Assembly (NCBI RefSeq): GCF_945956895.1
Contig: NZ_CAMFJF010000010.1
Span: 60,336-124,335 of the forward strand
Origin: an uncultured Allobosea sp.
GTDB taxonomy: Bacteria; Pseudomonadota; Alphaproteobacteria; Rhizobiales; Beijerinckiaceae
Length of the DNA stretch: 64,000 nt
Direction of reading: 5' to 3'
A program made the position numbers and the translations under genes. The notes beneath the pieces are model-generated. The model made no database searches. It saw only the letters and a list, made by a program, of their open reading frames with translations, and had not been told where the DNA came from. How positions within the stretch are numbered: position 1 is the first letter of the stretch; each line of letters begins with the position of its first letter. Of this stretch, positions 38,332 to 47,114 are shown in pieces.

Positions 38332-40494
38332 ATGAACGACCGGATTGCACGAGGCGAGCGGCGCGAGCCCTCCTTTGGTTATGAGCGTGGCGAGAGCCGC
38401 GTGGACGGTGACATGCGCCTTTCTCCAGACGATCGCCCCTCCCGCTTCCGGAATGCGCCGGAGCGGCCCGAGCCGAGCCGGCAGCTCCGCAATCCGCCGA
38501 AGCGCGACAAGCGTGGTAGCAGCGGCGGTGGTGGGGGCGGCAAGCGTCGTGGGCGCCGGCGGCGCTCGCTGCTCGGCGGCCTGTTCTACTGGTCGATGGT
38601 GCTCGGCCTCTGGTGCGTCATCGGTGTCGGCGGGTTGATCGCCTATCACGCCGCGCAATTGCCGCCGATCAACCAGCTCACCGTGCCGAAGCGGCCGCCG
38701 AACATCGCGATCCTCGCCGCCGACGGCTCGCTGCTGGCCAATCGCGGCGAGACCGGCGGGCGCACGGTCACCATCGGCGAAATCCCCCCCTATCTGCCGA
38801 AGGCTTTCGTCGCCATCGAGGATCGGCGCTTCTACGAGCATTTCGGCATCGACCCGGTCGGCATCAGCCGCGCCGTCGTCAACAATCTGCGCGGCCGCGG
38901 CGGCGTGCAGGGCGGCTCGACGCTGACCCAGCAGCTCGCCAAGAACCTCTTCCTGACGCAGGAACGTACCGCCGCCCGCAAGATCCAGGAGGCGATCCTG
39001 GCGCTCTGGCTGGAGCGCACCTACACCAAGGACCAGATCCTCGAGCTCTATCTCAACCGCGTCTATTTCGGTTCCGGTGCTTATGGCGTCGAGGCGGCGG
39101 CGCAGCGCTATTTCAACAAGTCGGCGCGCTCGGTGACGATCGCGGAGGCGGCGATGCTGGCGGGCCTCGTCCAGGCACCGTCGCGGCTCGCGCCCAACCG
39201 CAATCCCGATCTTGCCGAGAAGCGCGCCCAGCTCGTCATCGCTGCGATGGCCGACCAGGGCTTCATCACCCAGGCGGCGGCCAAGACCGCGCTGACCGCG
39301 CCGGCCGAGGTGCCCGAGCGCGTCGGCGCCGGCTCGGTCAATTACGCCGCCGACTACGTCATGGACGTGCTCGACGACTTCATCGGCGCGGTGGAGGGGG
39401 ACGTCACCGTCCTGACCACGATCGATTCGAAGCTGCAGGCCTCGGCCGAGACGACGCTGGTCGATGCGCTCTCGGCGCAGGGCTCGAAGCTGAACGCGTC
39501 GCAGGGCGCGGTCGTCTCGCTCGCGCCTGACGGTGCGATCCGTGCCCTGATCGGCGGCCGGGACTATACCAAGAGCCAGTTCAACCGCGCCACGGCGGCG
39601 CGCCGCCAGCCGGGCTCGTCCTTCAAGCCCTTCGTCTATCTCACGGCGCTCGAGAAGGGCATGACGCCCGACACCATCCGCGACGACGCCCCGGTCTCGA
39701 TCAAGGGCTGGGAGCCGGAGAACTATTCGCGCAGCTATCGCGGCCCGGTGACGCTGGCGACGGCGATGCAGCATTCGCTCAATACCGTCGCCGCCCGGCT
39801 GATCCAGGAGGTGACGCCCAAGGAGGTCATCCGCACCGCCCAGCGCCTCGGCATCACCTCGGCCCTGCAGCCGAACCTGTCGCTGGCGCTCGGCACCTCG
39901 GAGGTGACGCCGCTGGAGATGACCGCTGCCTACGCGACGTTCGCCAATGGCGGCCAGTCGGTGCTGCCCTATGTCATCCGCGAGGTGCGCCAGACCAATG
40001 GCAAGGTCGTCTATGCCCGCAAGGCCGCGGGCCTCGGCCAGGTCATCCAGCCGCAGCAACTCGCCATGATCAACACCATGTTCAACGGCGTGATGAACGG
40101 CGGCACCGGCAGCAAGTTCAACATCCAGGGCTGGCAGGTCGGCGGCAAGTCCGGCACGACGCAGGATTACGGCGACGCCTGGTTCGTCGGTTTCACCGCC
40201 AAGCTCGTCACGGCCGTCTGGGTCGGCAACGACGACAATTCGAAGATGAAGCGCGTCACCGGCGCAGGCCTGCCCGGCGAGATCTGGGGCAAGTACATGA
40301 AGGCGGCCCATGTCGGCGCGCAGCCGATCCCGCTGCCGGGAGGCCTCTGGCAAGGCGCGCCGCGGCAGCTCGACCAGGGAGCGCCGGTCGCCGATGCCCG
40401 CCAGCCGGAAGCGCCGCCGCCGACCAGCGATCGTGCCTGGGTGCGGCCGGCACCGCAGGAGAAGAATTTCTTCGAGCGTCTTTTCGGGGGCTGA
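38332..40494 (+). CDS. Penicillin-binding protein 1A family (bifunctional transglycosylase/transpeptidase)
   Basis: A 720-residue class A PBP that polymerises and cross-links peptidoglycan. A long cytoplasmic tail (1-79) rich in Arg and Gly (GSSGGGGGGKRRGRRRRS) precedes a membrane anchor at about 80-103. The GT51 domain has EDRRFYEHFGID at 163 and QGGSTLTQQLAKNLFL; the transpeptidase has the SxxK serine at 429 (GSSFKP), SLN and KSGTT at 606. No C-terminal extra domain is present. It stands alone and is followed by a palindromic repeat. Several PBP1 paralogues normally exist in such genomes, so no more specific symbol is given. Confidence 0.93.
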   Translation: MNDRIARGERREPSFGYERGESRVDGDMRLSPDDRPSRFRNAPERPEPSRQLRNPPKRDKRGSSGGGGGGKRRGRRRRSLLGGLFYWSMVLGLWCVIGVGGLIAYHAAQLPPINQLTVPKRPPNIAILAADGSLLANRGETGGRTVTIGEIPPYLPKAFVAIEDRRFYEHFGIDPVGISRAVVNNLRGRGGVQGGSTLTQQLAKNLFLTQERTAARKIQEAILALWLERTYTKDQILELYLNRVYFGSGAYGVEAAAQRYFNKSARSVTIAEAAMLAGLVQAPSRLAPNRNPDLAEKRAQLVIAAMADQGFITQAAAKTALTAPAEVPERVGAGSVNYAADYVMDVLDDFIGAVEGDVTVLTTIDSKLQASAETTLVDALSAQGSKLNASQGAVVSLAPDGAIRALIGGRDYTKSQFNRATAARRQPGSSFKPFVYLTALEKGMTPDTIRDDAPVSIKGWEPENYSRSYRGPVTLATAMQHSLNTVAARLIQEVTPKEVIRTAQRLGITSALQPNLSLALGTSEVTPLEMTAAYATFANGGQSVLPYVIREVRQTNGKVVYARKAAGLGQVIQPQQLAMINTMFNGVMNGGTGSKFNIQGWQVGGKSGTTQDYGDAWFVGFTAKLVTAVWVGNDDNSKMKRVTGAGLPGEIWGKYMKAAHVGAQPIPLPGGLWQGAPRQLDQGAPVADARQPEAPPPTSDRAWVRPAPQEKNFFERLFGG

Positions 40495-40503
40495 GGGGCC
40501 TCG

Positions 40504-40592
40504 GCGTCATTCTCGGGCTTGATCCGGGAATCTCTCCCACAGAGCAGGCGCCTTCTCGGCTTGAGATGCTTGGGGCAAGCCCGAGCATGACG
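40504..40592. repeat. Palindromic intergenic repeat, family C
   Basis: GCGTCATTCTCGGGCTTGATCC and GGGGCAAGCCCGAGCATGACGGC face each other between the convergent PBP1A and Bcr/CflA genes. The general plan resembles families A and B, but the sequence is distinct; one copy in the window. Confidence 0.7.
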
Positions 40593-40605
40593 GCAAGGCG
40601 AACCC

Positions 40606-41802
40606 CTAGCTCTTCGCCGCTCGGATGCGCCCCGTCGCGCGGAACAGCACCAGCGCCGTCACGCCCAGCGCCGACATCACCAGCGGCAGGGGCAGCGCGG
40701 CGTTCTTCAGGAGATGGCCGACGAGGAGCCCGACACAGGCCGAGAGCAGCATCTGGCAGAGCCCGTTGAAGGAGGAGGCCGCGCCCGCGCGGTCCGGGAA
40801 GGGCATCATCGCCGAGGCCTGGGCCTGCGGCATGGTGAGCCCGACGCCGCAGGCATAGAGCGCCATCGGCACGACGACGGCGGCTGCGCCGCCGAAACCG
40901 GTCAGGACCCCGATCAGCATGGCCAGCCCGCCGCCGGCAAGACAGGCGACGCCGAGAGAGATCACGCCGTCCATGCCGCGCCGCCCGACGAGGCGCTGCG
41001 CTATGATCGTCCCGAGGATGAAGCCGAGCACGCCGAAGCCGAAGGAGAAGCCGTATTCGATCGGCGTCAGCCCGTATATGCCGATCAGCACGAAGGACGA
41101 GCCGGAGATGAAGGCGAAAAGCCCGGCATAGGCCAGCGCCGTCAGCGCGACATAGACGCGGAAGGCACGGTTGCGCAGCAGCGTCCCGAAGCCCTTGAAG
41201 ATGCTGACGAGGGAGAGCGGATGCGGCGAACGTGCTCGCAGCGTCTCCGGCATCACGGTGACGATGACGGTCGCGAGCGCCAGCCCGAACACCAACGAGG
41301 CGAGGAAGGTCGAGCGCCAGCCGAAGGCGACCTGCAGCACGCCGCCGACCACCGGCGCGATCGCCGGGACCAGTCCCATGATCATGCCCATCCGGGCGAG
41401 TTCGCGCCCGGCGCGCGGCCCGTCATACAGGTCACGCACCATGGCGCGGCCGAGCACGATCGGGCCGGAGGCGCCGAGCGCCTGGAAGGCCCGCGCCAGC
41501 GTGAGTGCGCCGATCGAGGGCGCGAAGGCGCAGGCCAGCGTCGCAAGCCCGAACAGGCTAAGGCCGGCAAGCAGGACGGGTTTGCGGCCGAGCCTGTCCG
41601 AGAGCGGCCCCCAGAAAATCTGCCCGGCGGCGAAGCCGAACAGGAATGAGGACAGCGTCGCCTGCGCGCCGGCGACATCCGTCTGCATCACCCGCGCGAT
41701 CTCCGGCAGGGAGGGTAGGTAGAAATCGGTCGAGAGGGGGCCGAGCGCCGTCAGCATGGCGAGAACGGCGGTCATCGCCAGCGTATCGGGACGAAGCTTC
41801 AT
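40606..41802 (-). CDS. Bcr/CflA family multidrug efflux MFS transporter
   Basis: A 398-residue proton-driven exporter with 12 predicted membrane helices. The N-terminus LGPLSTDFYLPSLPEIARVM and motif A WGPLSDRLGRKPVLLAGL (about 65-82) are those of the Bcr/CflA branch, as is FQALGASGPIVLGRAMVRDLYDG. Family members export bicyclomycin, chloramphenicol or sulfathiazole; the actual substrate cannot be told. It is transcribed alone on the minus strand, ahead of nothing recognisable but the palindromic repeat, and downstream of the GST gene by 62 bases. Confidence 0.9.
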   Translation of the reverse strand: MKLRPDTLAMTAVLAMLTALGPLSTDFYLPSLPEIARVMQTDVAGAQATLSSFLFGFAAGQIFWGPLSDRLGRKPVLLAGLSLFGLATLACAFAPSIGALTLARAFQALGASGPIVLGRAMVRDLYDGPRAGRELARMGMIMGLVPAIAPVVGGVLQVAFGWRSTFLASLVFGLALATVIVTVMPETLRARSPHPLSLVSIFKGFGTLLRNRAFRVYVALTALAYAGLFAFISGSSFVLIGIYGLTPIEYGFSFGFGVLGFILGTIIAQRLVGRRGMDGVISLGVACLAGGGLAMLIGVLTGFGGAAAVVVPMALYACGVGLTMPQAQASAMMPFPDRAGAASSFNGLCQMLLSACVGLLVGHLLKNAALPLPLVMSALGVTALVLFRATGRIRAAKS

Positions 41803-41864
41803 GGCGGCCTCCCGCGCGGCCGGGAGAGGGCCGCGCTGCCTGGCCCTGCTACGACGTCAACCGG

Positions 41865-42533
41865 TCATCCGGCAATGGCCTGCGCCGCCGGCCGGTCCTG
41901 CGTTTCGCCGTGATAGGCGGTCGCTTCCATCGAGGGGCGCGCCGAGAAGGCCTCGTACCAGCCCGTCAATCGCGGCCGGCCGGTGCGGAAATCCGGCAGA
42001 TCACGGAATTCCAGCCAGGCCAGCGCCGTCGCCAGCCCGATATGGCCGATATGGACGGGCTCGTCGAAGCGTTCGCCGCGCTCCAGCACGTCGAAGCTCT
42101 CGACGAGCTTGGCCGTCTGTCCTTCCCGGAGCGGCGGGTAGCGCAGGTGCTCCGGCCGGCGCAGCGTCTCCCAGCGCAATGCGATGCCGGCATCGCAGAG
42201 CCCTTGCGCGATCGCATGGAGACGCAGGGCCTGCCAGCGTGCGCTGCCCTCGGCCGGAATCAATCGGCGCCCGCCATGGAGACCGTCGAGATAATCGCAG
42301 ATCACCAGCGAATCGAAGATCGCGCCGGCTTCCGGCGTGACCAGAACCGGCACCTTGCCGAGCGGATTGATCGCGAAGACCTCGGGGTTGCGGTTGGTCG
42401 GGCTCGTCTCCTGATCGATGATCGCGAGCCGATCGGCAATCCCTGCCTCATGCGCGAAGACGATGGCCTTGCGCGCATAGGGCGAATGGCCCTGCGAATG
42501 GAGCGTCAGGCGCTCGCTGGTCTGCGTGCTCAC
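41865..42533 (-). CDS. Glutathione S-transferase family protein
   Basis: A 222-residue protein with an N-terminal thioredoxin-like domain (LTLHSQGHSPYARKAIVFAHE; NPLGKVPVLVTPEAGAIFDSLVICDYLD, the glutathione-binding cis-Pro and SxxI) and an all-helical C-terminal domain (GHIGLATALAWLEFR). The GTG at 42533 has a very strong GGAGGAGG site and overlaps the dpaL stop as GTGA, so it is translated with diaminopropionate ammonia-lyase. The possible catalytic residue is the Ser in GHSPYARK. Its metabolic role beside a PLP lyase is unknown. Confidence 0.9.
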   Translation of the reverse strand: MSTQTSERLTLHSQGHSPYARKAIVFAHEAGIADRLAIIDQETSPTNRNPEVFAINPLGKVPVLVTPEAGAIFDSLVICDYLDGLHGGRRLIPAEGSARWQALRLHAIAQGLCDAGIALRWETLRRPEHLRYPPLREGQTAKLVESFDVLERGERFDEPVHIGHIGLATALAWLEFRDLPDFRTGRPRLTGWYEAFSARPSMEATAYHGETQDRPAAQAIAG

Positions 42534-43714
42534 GCGACCTCCTCCGGCTTCAGCCCGACGAGCTCGGTATAGCGTGCTGGATCGGTCGCGCCTTCGGTAT
42601 TGACCAGGAAGACGCGCGATTGGCTGTCGAGCTTCAGCGCGGCGCGGGCCTGCGGGTCGCGCAAGGCCGCGAGCAGGCCGGCGAGCCCCGCCGATCCGCT
42701 CTCGCCGGCGACGATGGCCGGATCGCCCGCAGCCGGCCGCGCGAGACGGTTCATCGCATCGACGGCGTCGGAATCCTCGGCGGTCACGAAGGCGTCGGCG
42801 GCACGGTAGAGCACGCGCAGCGCCAAAGGCGAGGGATCGTAGCATTCGAGCATCGCCATGACGGTCGGGGCGCCATGCGGGATCTTGCCGGGCTTGCCGC
42901 GCTTGGCCGCCTCGAAGATGCAGGCCGCGCGCGAGGGCTCGACCACCGTGAAGAATGGCCGCTCTTCGCCAAAGCTCGTTTGCATCTGCGCGGCGAGCGC
43001 AGCGGCGATGCCGCCGACGCCGGCCTGCACGAAGACATGCGTCGGCGGCTCCGGCATCTGCGCCAACCCCTCGCGGGCGATGGCGGTGTAACCCTGCATG
43101 ACCAGGCCGGGGATGCGCTCGTAGCCTTCCCAGGAGGTGTCGGAGACGATGGTCCAGCCGCGCTCGGTCGCGACGCGGGCGGCCTCGACCACGGAATCGT
43201 CATAGGTGCCTTCGACCCGCACCATCTCGGCGCCGAAGCGGGCGATCGCCGCGACGCGCTCGTCGCTGACGCCGCCATGCACGAAGATCACGGCCTTCGC
43301 GCCGAGCAGTTGCGCGCCCTGTGCAACGGAGCGGCCATGGTTGCCGTCGGTCGCGCAGGCGAAGGTCATGCCGGCCGCGGCCGTGCGCACGGCGGGGTCG
43401 TTCATGTCGGCATCGCTGAGCCGGCGCCCGAGCTTTTCGGAAGCGGCTTCCAGCGCGAGACGGATCACCGCATAGGCGCCGCCGAGCGCCTTGAAGCTGC
43501 CGAGACCGAGGCGCTGGCCCTCGTCCTTGATGAAGAGCGCGCCGATGCCGAGCACGGCGGCGAGGCCCGGCAGGCTGTGGAGCGGCGTCGGCACATGGTT
43601 AGGCCGCGCGGCCAGATGCGCCGCGATCGCGTCGGCGCCGGCCGGTCCCAGCGTCGCGACATCCTCCGGATGCAGGGCGGTGCGGTAATCCGGATGATGG
43701 TTGAGCAGGAACAT
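42530..43714 (-). CDS. dpaL: Diaminopropionate ammonia-lyase
   Basis: A PLP enzyme of 394 residues that splits 2,3-diaminopropionate to pyruvate and two ammonia. PLP lysine Lys75 lies in GLGSFKALGGAYAV, preceded by FIKDEGQRLGLGS; CATDGNHGRSVAQGA, DTSWEGYERIPGLVMQGYTAI and AGESGSAGLAGL are typical of DpaL rather than of threonine dehydratases. It overlaps the downstream GST gene and is divergent, with a 104-base gap, from an Lrp/AsnC regulator that probably controls it in response to an amino acid (inference from layout). Confidence 0.92.
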   Translation of the reverse strand: MFLLNHHPDYRTALHPEDVATLGPAGADAIAAHLAARPNHVPTPLHSLPGLAAVLGIGALFIKDEGQRLGLGSFKALGGAYAVIRLALEAASEKLGRRLSDADMNDPAVRTAAAGMTFACATDGNHGRSVAQGAQLLGAKAVIFVHGGVSDERVAAIARFGAEMVRVEGTYDDSVVEAARVATERGWTIVSDTSWEGYERIPGLVMQGYTAIAREGLAQMPEPPTHVFVQAGVGGIAAALAAQMQTSFGEERPFFTVVEPSRAACIFEAAKRGKPGKIPHGAPTVMAMLECYDPSPLALRVLYRAADAFVTAEDSDAVDAMNRLARPAAGDPAIVAGESGSAGLAGLLAALRDPQARAALKLDSQSRVFLVNTEGATDPARYTELVGLKPEEVA

Positions 43715-43818
43715 GGCGGCCTCGTCTGGCTGGGTTGCCTGAATGGATATTGCATCCCAGGCGAAAAAGGCGCTGGATTTGGCCTGCGCGCTTGCAAGTT
43801 TGTTTCACAGGATGAGGC

Positions 43819-44295
43819 ATGGCCGAGCCGACCGCTCATGATCTCGATGCTTTCGACCGGGCGATCCTCGCGATCCTCCAGCAGGACAACACCACGCCGC
43901 AGCGCGTGATCGGCGAGCGCGTCAACCTGTCGGCCCCGGCCGTGCAGCGCCGCATCCGCCGCATGGAGGCGAACGGCGTCATCCGCGCCAATGTCGCGGT
44001 GGTCGATCCCACGGCGCTCGGCCATCCGATCACGCTCTTCGTCGAGGTCGAGCTGGTCAGCGAGACCGCGGTCGATATCGACGCGGCCAAGAGTGCCTTC
44101 CTCGCCGCGCCGGAGGTGCAGCAATGCTATTACGTCACCGGCGAAGTCGATTTCATGCTGGTCGTGCTGGTGCCGAGCATGGCGGCCTATGAGGCGCTGA
44201 CGCGACGCCTCTTCTTCGCCAATCCCAATATCCGCAAGTTCCGCTCCTTCGTCGCGATGGACCGGGTCAAGACCGGGCTTGCGGTGCCGGTGTGA
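43819..44295 (+). CDS. Lrp/AsnC family transcriptional regulator
   Basis: A 158-residue regulator with an N-terminal helix-turn-helix (LDAFDRAILAILQQDNTTPQ, then RVIGERVNLSAPAVQRRIRRMEANGVI) and a C-terminal RAM ligand-binding/oligomerisation domain (VFVEVELVSE-like strand, VQQCYYVTGEVDFMLVVLV, AYEALTRRLFF). Such proteins sense amino acids. Being divergent from dpaL-GST, it most likely regulates that pair. The ATG follows CAGGATGAGGC, which supplies a weak ribosome site. A family A repeat follows its stop. Confidence 0.9.
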   Translation: MAEPTAHDLDAFDRAILAILQQDNTTPQRVIGERVNLSAPAVQRRIRRMEANGVIRANVAVVDPTALGHPITLFVEVELVSETAVDIDAAKSAFLAAPEVQQCYYVTGEVDFMLVVLVPSMAAYEALTRRLFFANPNIRKFRSFVAMDRVKTGLAVPV

Positions 44296-44316
44296 GGATC
44301 GCCCTGATCCTCCAAC

Positions 44317-44434
44317 GTCATCCCGGACAAGCCGCCTTTGGCGGCGCCGATCCGGGATCCATGCCGGAACCTTTATCGAAAGCGCTCAGGCATGGATTCC
44401 GGGTCTGCGCTTCGCTCCGCCCGGAATGACGCGC
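44317..44434. repeat. Dispersed palindromic repeat, family A copy 3
   Basis: GTCATCCCGGACAAGCCGCC and CCGCCCGGAATGAC arms, with CCGGGATCCATGCCGGAAC and CATGGATTCCGGGTC inside. It separates the Lrp/AsnC gene from the ClC gene. Confidence 0.88.
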
Positions 44435-44503
44435 GGGGGATAAAGCTGTCTTGTTCCGGCCGCTTCGATATGCGACCGCGGGCTGACGTGACGAACGAGC
44501 CTG

Positions 44504-46315
44504 ATGGGCCTTGCCGTGATCACCGTAAAAGCCACCGAAATGCCGGCCGCGACAGGCGATGCGCCGCAGGGCTGGCGCGCGCTCGTCCGCTCCAGCGAGA
44601 TCGGCATCGTGGTTCTCGCCTCGGTCGTCGGCGTGCTCGCGGGGCTTACCGTGCTCGCGATGTCCTTCACCACGCAGCTCCTGCATGAACTGATCTTCGG
44701 GTTGGCCCATGGCCAGCGGCTCTCGATCGCCACCACGATCCCGCCCTGGCGGGCGATTGCCGGGCCGGTCCTCGGCGGCCTCGCCATCGGCTGCGCCTCC
44801 TGGCTGTTCTTCCGCCGCCGCAAGCAGCCGATCGACCCGATCGAGGCCAATGCCCTGCATGGCGGGCGCATGTCCTTCCGCGACAGCGTCTTCGTCGCGC
44901 TCCAGACCATGGGTTCCTCCGGTGCGGGTGCCTCGGTCGGGCTCGAAGCCGGCTATACGCAGGCTGCCAGCGGGCTCGCCTCGCATATCGGGCGGCGCCT
45001 GCGGCTGCGCCGGGCGGATATGCGCCTCATGGTTGGCTGCGCCGCCGGTGGCGCCATCGGCGCGGCCTTCGATGCGCCGCTGACCGGCGCCTTCTACGCC
45101 TTCGAACTTATTCTCGGCAGCTATTCGATCGCCGCCTTCGTGCCGGTCATGGCCGCGACCTTCATGGCGACCGTGACCCATAGCCTGCTCGCGCCCGCAC
45201 TGCTTGCGGTCGAAGTCCCGCCGATCGGCACGATCACCATGGCGAACCTGCCCTTGGTCGTCCTGCTCGGCGCCGCCTGCGGGCTCGTCGGCATCGTCGT
45301 GATGCGCGCCGCCGCCTTCGTCGAGGCGGGCTTTAGACGCTCGCGAATCCCGACCTGGCTCCGGCCTGCCTTCGGCGGCCTCGTGGTCGGTGCGCTGGCG
45401 ATCTGGATCCCCTCGGTCTTCTCGGCCGGCCATGGCGCGATCAATCTCTATGTCAGCATGGATGCCAACCTGCTGCTCTTTGCATTGGTGCTGGTCGCCA
45501 AGGCTTTGGCCTCTTCGGTCTCGATCGGTTCCGGCTTCCGCGGCGGCCTGTTCTTCGCCTCGCTGCTGCTCGGCGTGCTCACGGGGCGCCTCTTCATCGG
45601 TCTGCTCGGCCTGGCCTTCCCCAATCTTGCCGGGCACGAGACGCTGTTCGCGCTGGTCGGCATGAGCTCGCTCGCGGTCTCGGTCGTCGGCGGGCCGCTG
45701 ACCATGACGCTGCTGGCGCTCGAGATGACCGGCGATCTCAAATTGACGCTTGCCGTCGTCGGCGCGGCCGGCGCGGCCTCGCTGGTGACGCGCCGCCTGT
45801 TCGGCTTCTCCTTCGCGACCTGGCGCTTCCATCTGCGCGGCGAGAGCATTCGCGGCGCCCACGATGTCGGCTGGATGCGCGACCTCACCGCCGGCAGCAT
45901 GATGCGCATCGAGGTGCCCAGGATCGCCGCTGATGCCACCATCGCCGAAGCCCGGCTGAAATATCCGCCAGGCTCGACCAACTACCTCGTCGCCGTCGGC
46001 CCGGGCGACGCCTATGCCGGCATGGTGCCGCCGGGCGCGCTCTACGAGCCGGACCCGGCCCTGGACGAGGAGGCGGCAGCCGAGCCCGCGCCGCGCACCG
46101 TGCGCCATCTCCTGCGCAATCCGGACCGGATGTTGCTCGCCGACATGTCGGTGCGCGATACGCTGAAGCTGTTCGAAGCGGCCGAGAGCGAGGCTCTGCC
46201 CGTGGTCGCCGACCGCGACAGCCGTCGCCTCGTCGGCATCCTCAGCGAGGCCCATGCGATCAAGCGCTACAGCGAGGAGGTCAGCCGCCGCAATCGCGAG
46301 CTGACCGGGGAATAG
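44504..46315 (+). CDS. ClC family chloride channel/antiporter with C-terminal CBS-like region
   Basis: A 603-residue membrane protein: about ten or more hydrophobic helices to residue 440, then a soluble region (about 465-600) with paired CBS-like segments (TAGSMMRIEVPRIAADATIAEA; MSVRDTLKLFEAAESEALPVVAD). In the pore, the first motif reads GSSGAGASVGLEAGYTQ, where the common form is GREGP; the gating Glu is kept in GLEAG. SGFRGGLFFASLLLG and GMSSLAVSVVGGPLTM correspond to later pore motifs. Whether it is a channel or a chloride/proton exchanger is open. It stands alone between two palindromic repeats. Confidence 0.88.
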   Translation: MGLAVITVKATEMPAATGDAPQGWRALVRSSEIGIVVLASVVGVLAGLTVLAMSFTTQLLHELIFGLAHGQRLSIATTIPPWRAIAGPVLGGLAIGCASWLFFRRRKQPIDPIEANALHGGRMSFRDSVFVALQTMGSSGAGASVGLEAGYTQAASGLASHIGRRLRLRRADMRLMVGCAAGGAIGAAFDAPLTGAFYAFELILGSYSIAAFVPVMAATFMATVTHSLLAPALLAVEVPPIGTITMANLPLVVLLGAACGLVGIVVMRAAAFVEAGFRRSRIPTWLRPAFGGLVVGALAIWIPSVFSAGHGAINLYVSMDANLLLFALVLVAKALASSVSIGSGFRGGLFFASLLLGVLTGRLFIGLLGLAFPNLAGHETLFALVGMSSLAVSVVGGPLTMTLLALEMTGDLKLTLAVVGAAGAASLVTRRLFGFSFATWRFHLRGESIRGAHDVGWMRDLTAGSMMRIEVPRIAADATIAEARLKYPPGSTNYLVAVGPGDAYAGMVPPGALYEPDPALDEEAAAEPAPRTVRHLLRNPDRMLLADMSVRDTLKLFEAAESEALPVVADRDSRRLVGILSEAHAIKRYSEEVSRRNRELTGE

Positions 46316-46358
46316 CCGTCTCATAGCGCGAGGCTTGTAAGTTTCCTCGGAACCGCAG

Positions 46359-46456
46359 GGTCATCCCGGGCTTGACCCGGGATCCATTCCGGAGCGCTGC
46401 CTGTTCAAGTTCAGGCATGGATCCCGGATCTCCGCTTCGCTCCGTCCGGGATGACA
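46359..46456. repeat. Dispersed palindromic repeat, family A copy 4
   Basis: GGTCATCCCGGGCTTGACC and CGTCCGGGATGACA arms with GGGATCCATTCCGGAGCG and CAGGCATGGATCCCGG inside. It lies between the convergent ClC and 2H-phosphoesterase genes. Confidence 0.88.
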
Positions 46457-46479
46457 CGCAGTTCTGTGGCGCTGCTCAA

Positions 46480-46992
46480 CTACGAGCGCAGCGCGACGCT
46501 CGCGACGACCCGCCAGTCGGCGATCGGCACGTCCTGGCCGGAGGTCACGATGCCGATCCGGTCGAAGCGGACGGCGCGGCCGGCCAGGCGGTCATTGATC
46601 TCCGCGATGGCCGCAGCCTTCGCATTGGCCTCGACCGGCCCGTATAGCAGCGAGACATGCGGCATGAAGCTCGCGAAGCCCTCGGGATCGAGCGCCTGTT
46701 TCAGCTTCGCCAAGGCTGGCGAGACGGCGAAACGGGCGTAGAATGAGCGGAAATAGGCATCGCTTCCTTCGACGACGGAGACGGGCTCCGCGAAGGCCTC
46801 GACCGCGCCGGCAGCCGCAGCGATTGCGCGCTCCAGCGCAGCAGGCGTCGTCTCGGTGTCGCCCTGCAATGTCAGATGCGGGGCGAAGAGGGGCGTGCCG
46901 AAGCGGCCTGACAATTCGCCGACGATGCCGGCCAGGATCGCCTCGTCCGCTGGCGCTGGCATCAGCCAGAGAGAATGAATCCGCACTGTCAT
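46480..46992 (-). CDS. 2H phosphoesterase (cyclic phosphodiesterase / 2'-5' RNA ligase-like)
   Basis: A 170-residue protein carrying the two HxT/S-type motifs of the 2H superfamily: FAPHLTLQGD near residue 38 and FMPHVSLLYG near 115. Such proteins hydrolyse or join cyclic phosphates on nucleotides or RNA ends; the arrangement is nearest the plant/bacterial cyclic phosphodiesterase group. Three starts are possible (ATG 47016, ATG 46992, GTG 46986); 46992 is chosen as the segment MTVRIHSLW begins the first strand and AAAGG lies just upstream. It is divergent from the ABC importer genes. Confidence 0.78.
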   Translation of the reverse strand: MTVRIHSLWLMPAPADEAILAGIVGELSGRFGTPLFAPHLTLQGDTETTPAALERAIAAAAGAVEAFAEPVSVVEGSDAYFRSFYARFAVSPALAKLKQALDPEGFASFMPHVSLLYGPVEANAKAAAIAEINDRLAGRAVRFDRIGIVTSGQDVPIADWRVVASVALRS

Positions 46993-47114
46993 CCGCCTTT
47001 CACAAAGCTCTTGCATAGACTGCGCCCCGTGCGTAACGTTTATTTCAACTGAGCTGATGATGGAAGAAATATTCCATTGCCGGACGATAAGAGCAGAACC
47101 GGGGAGTAGGCGCC

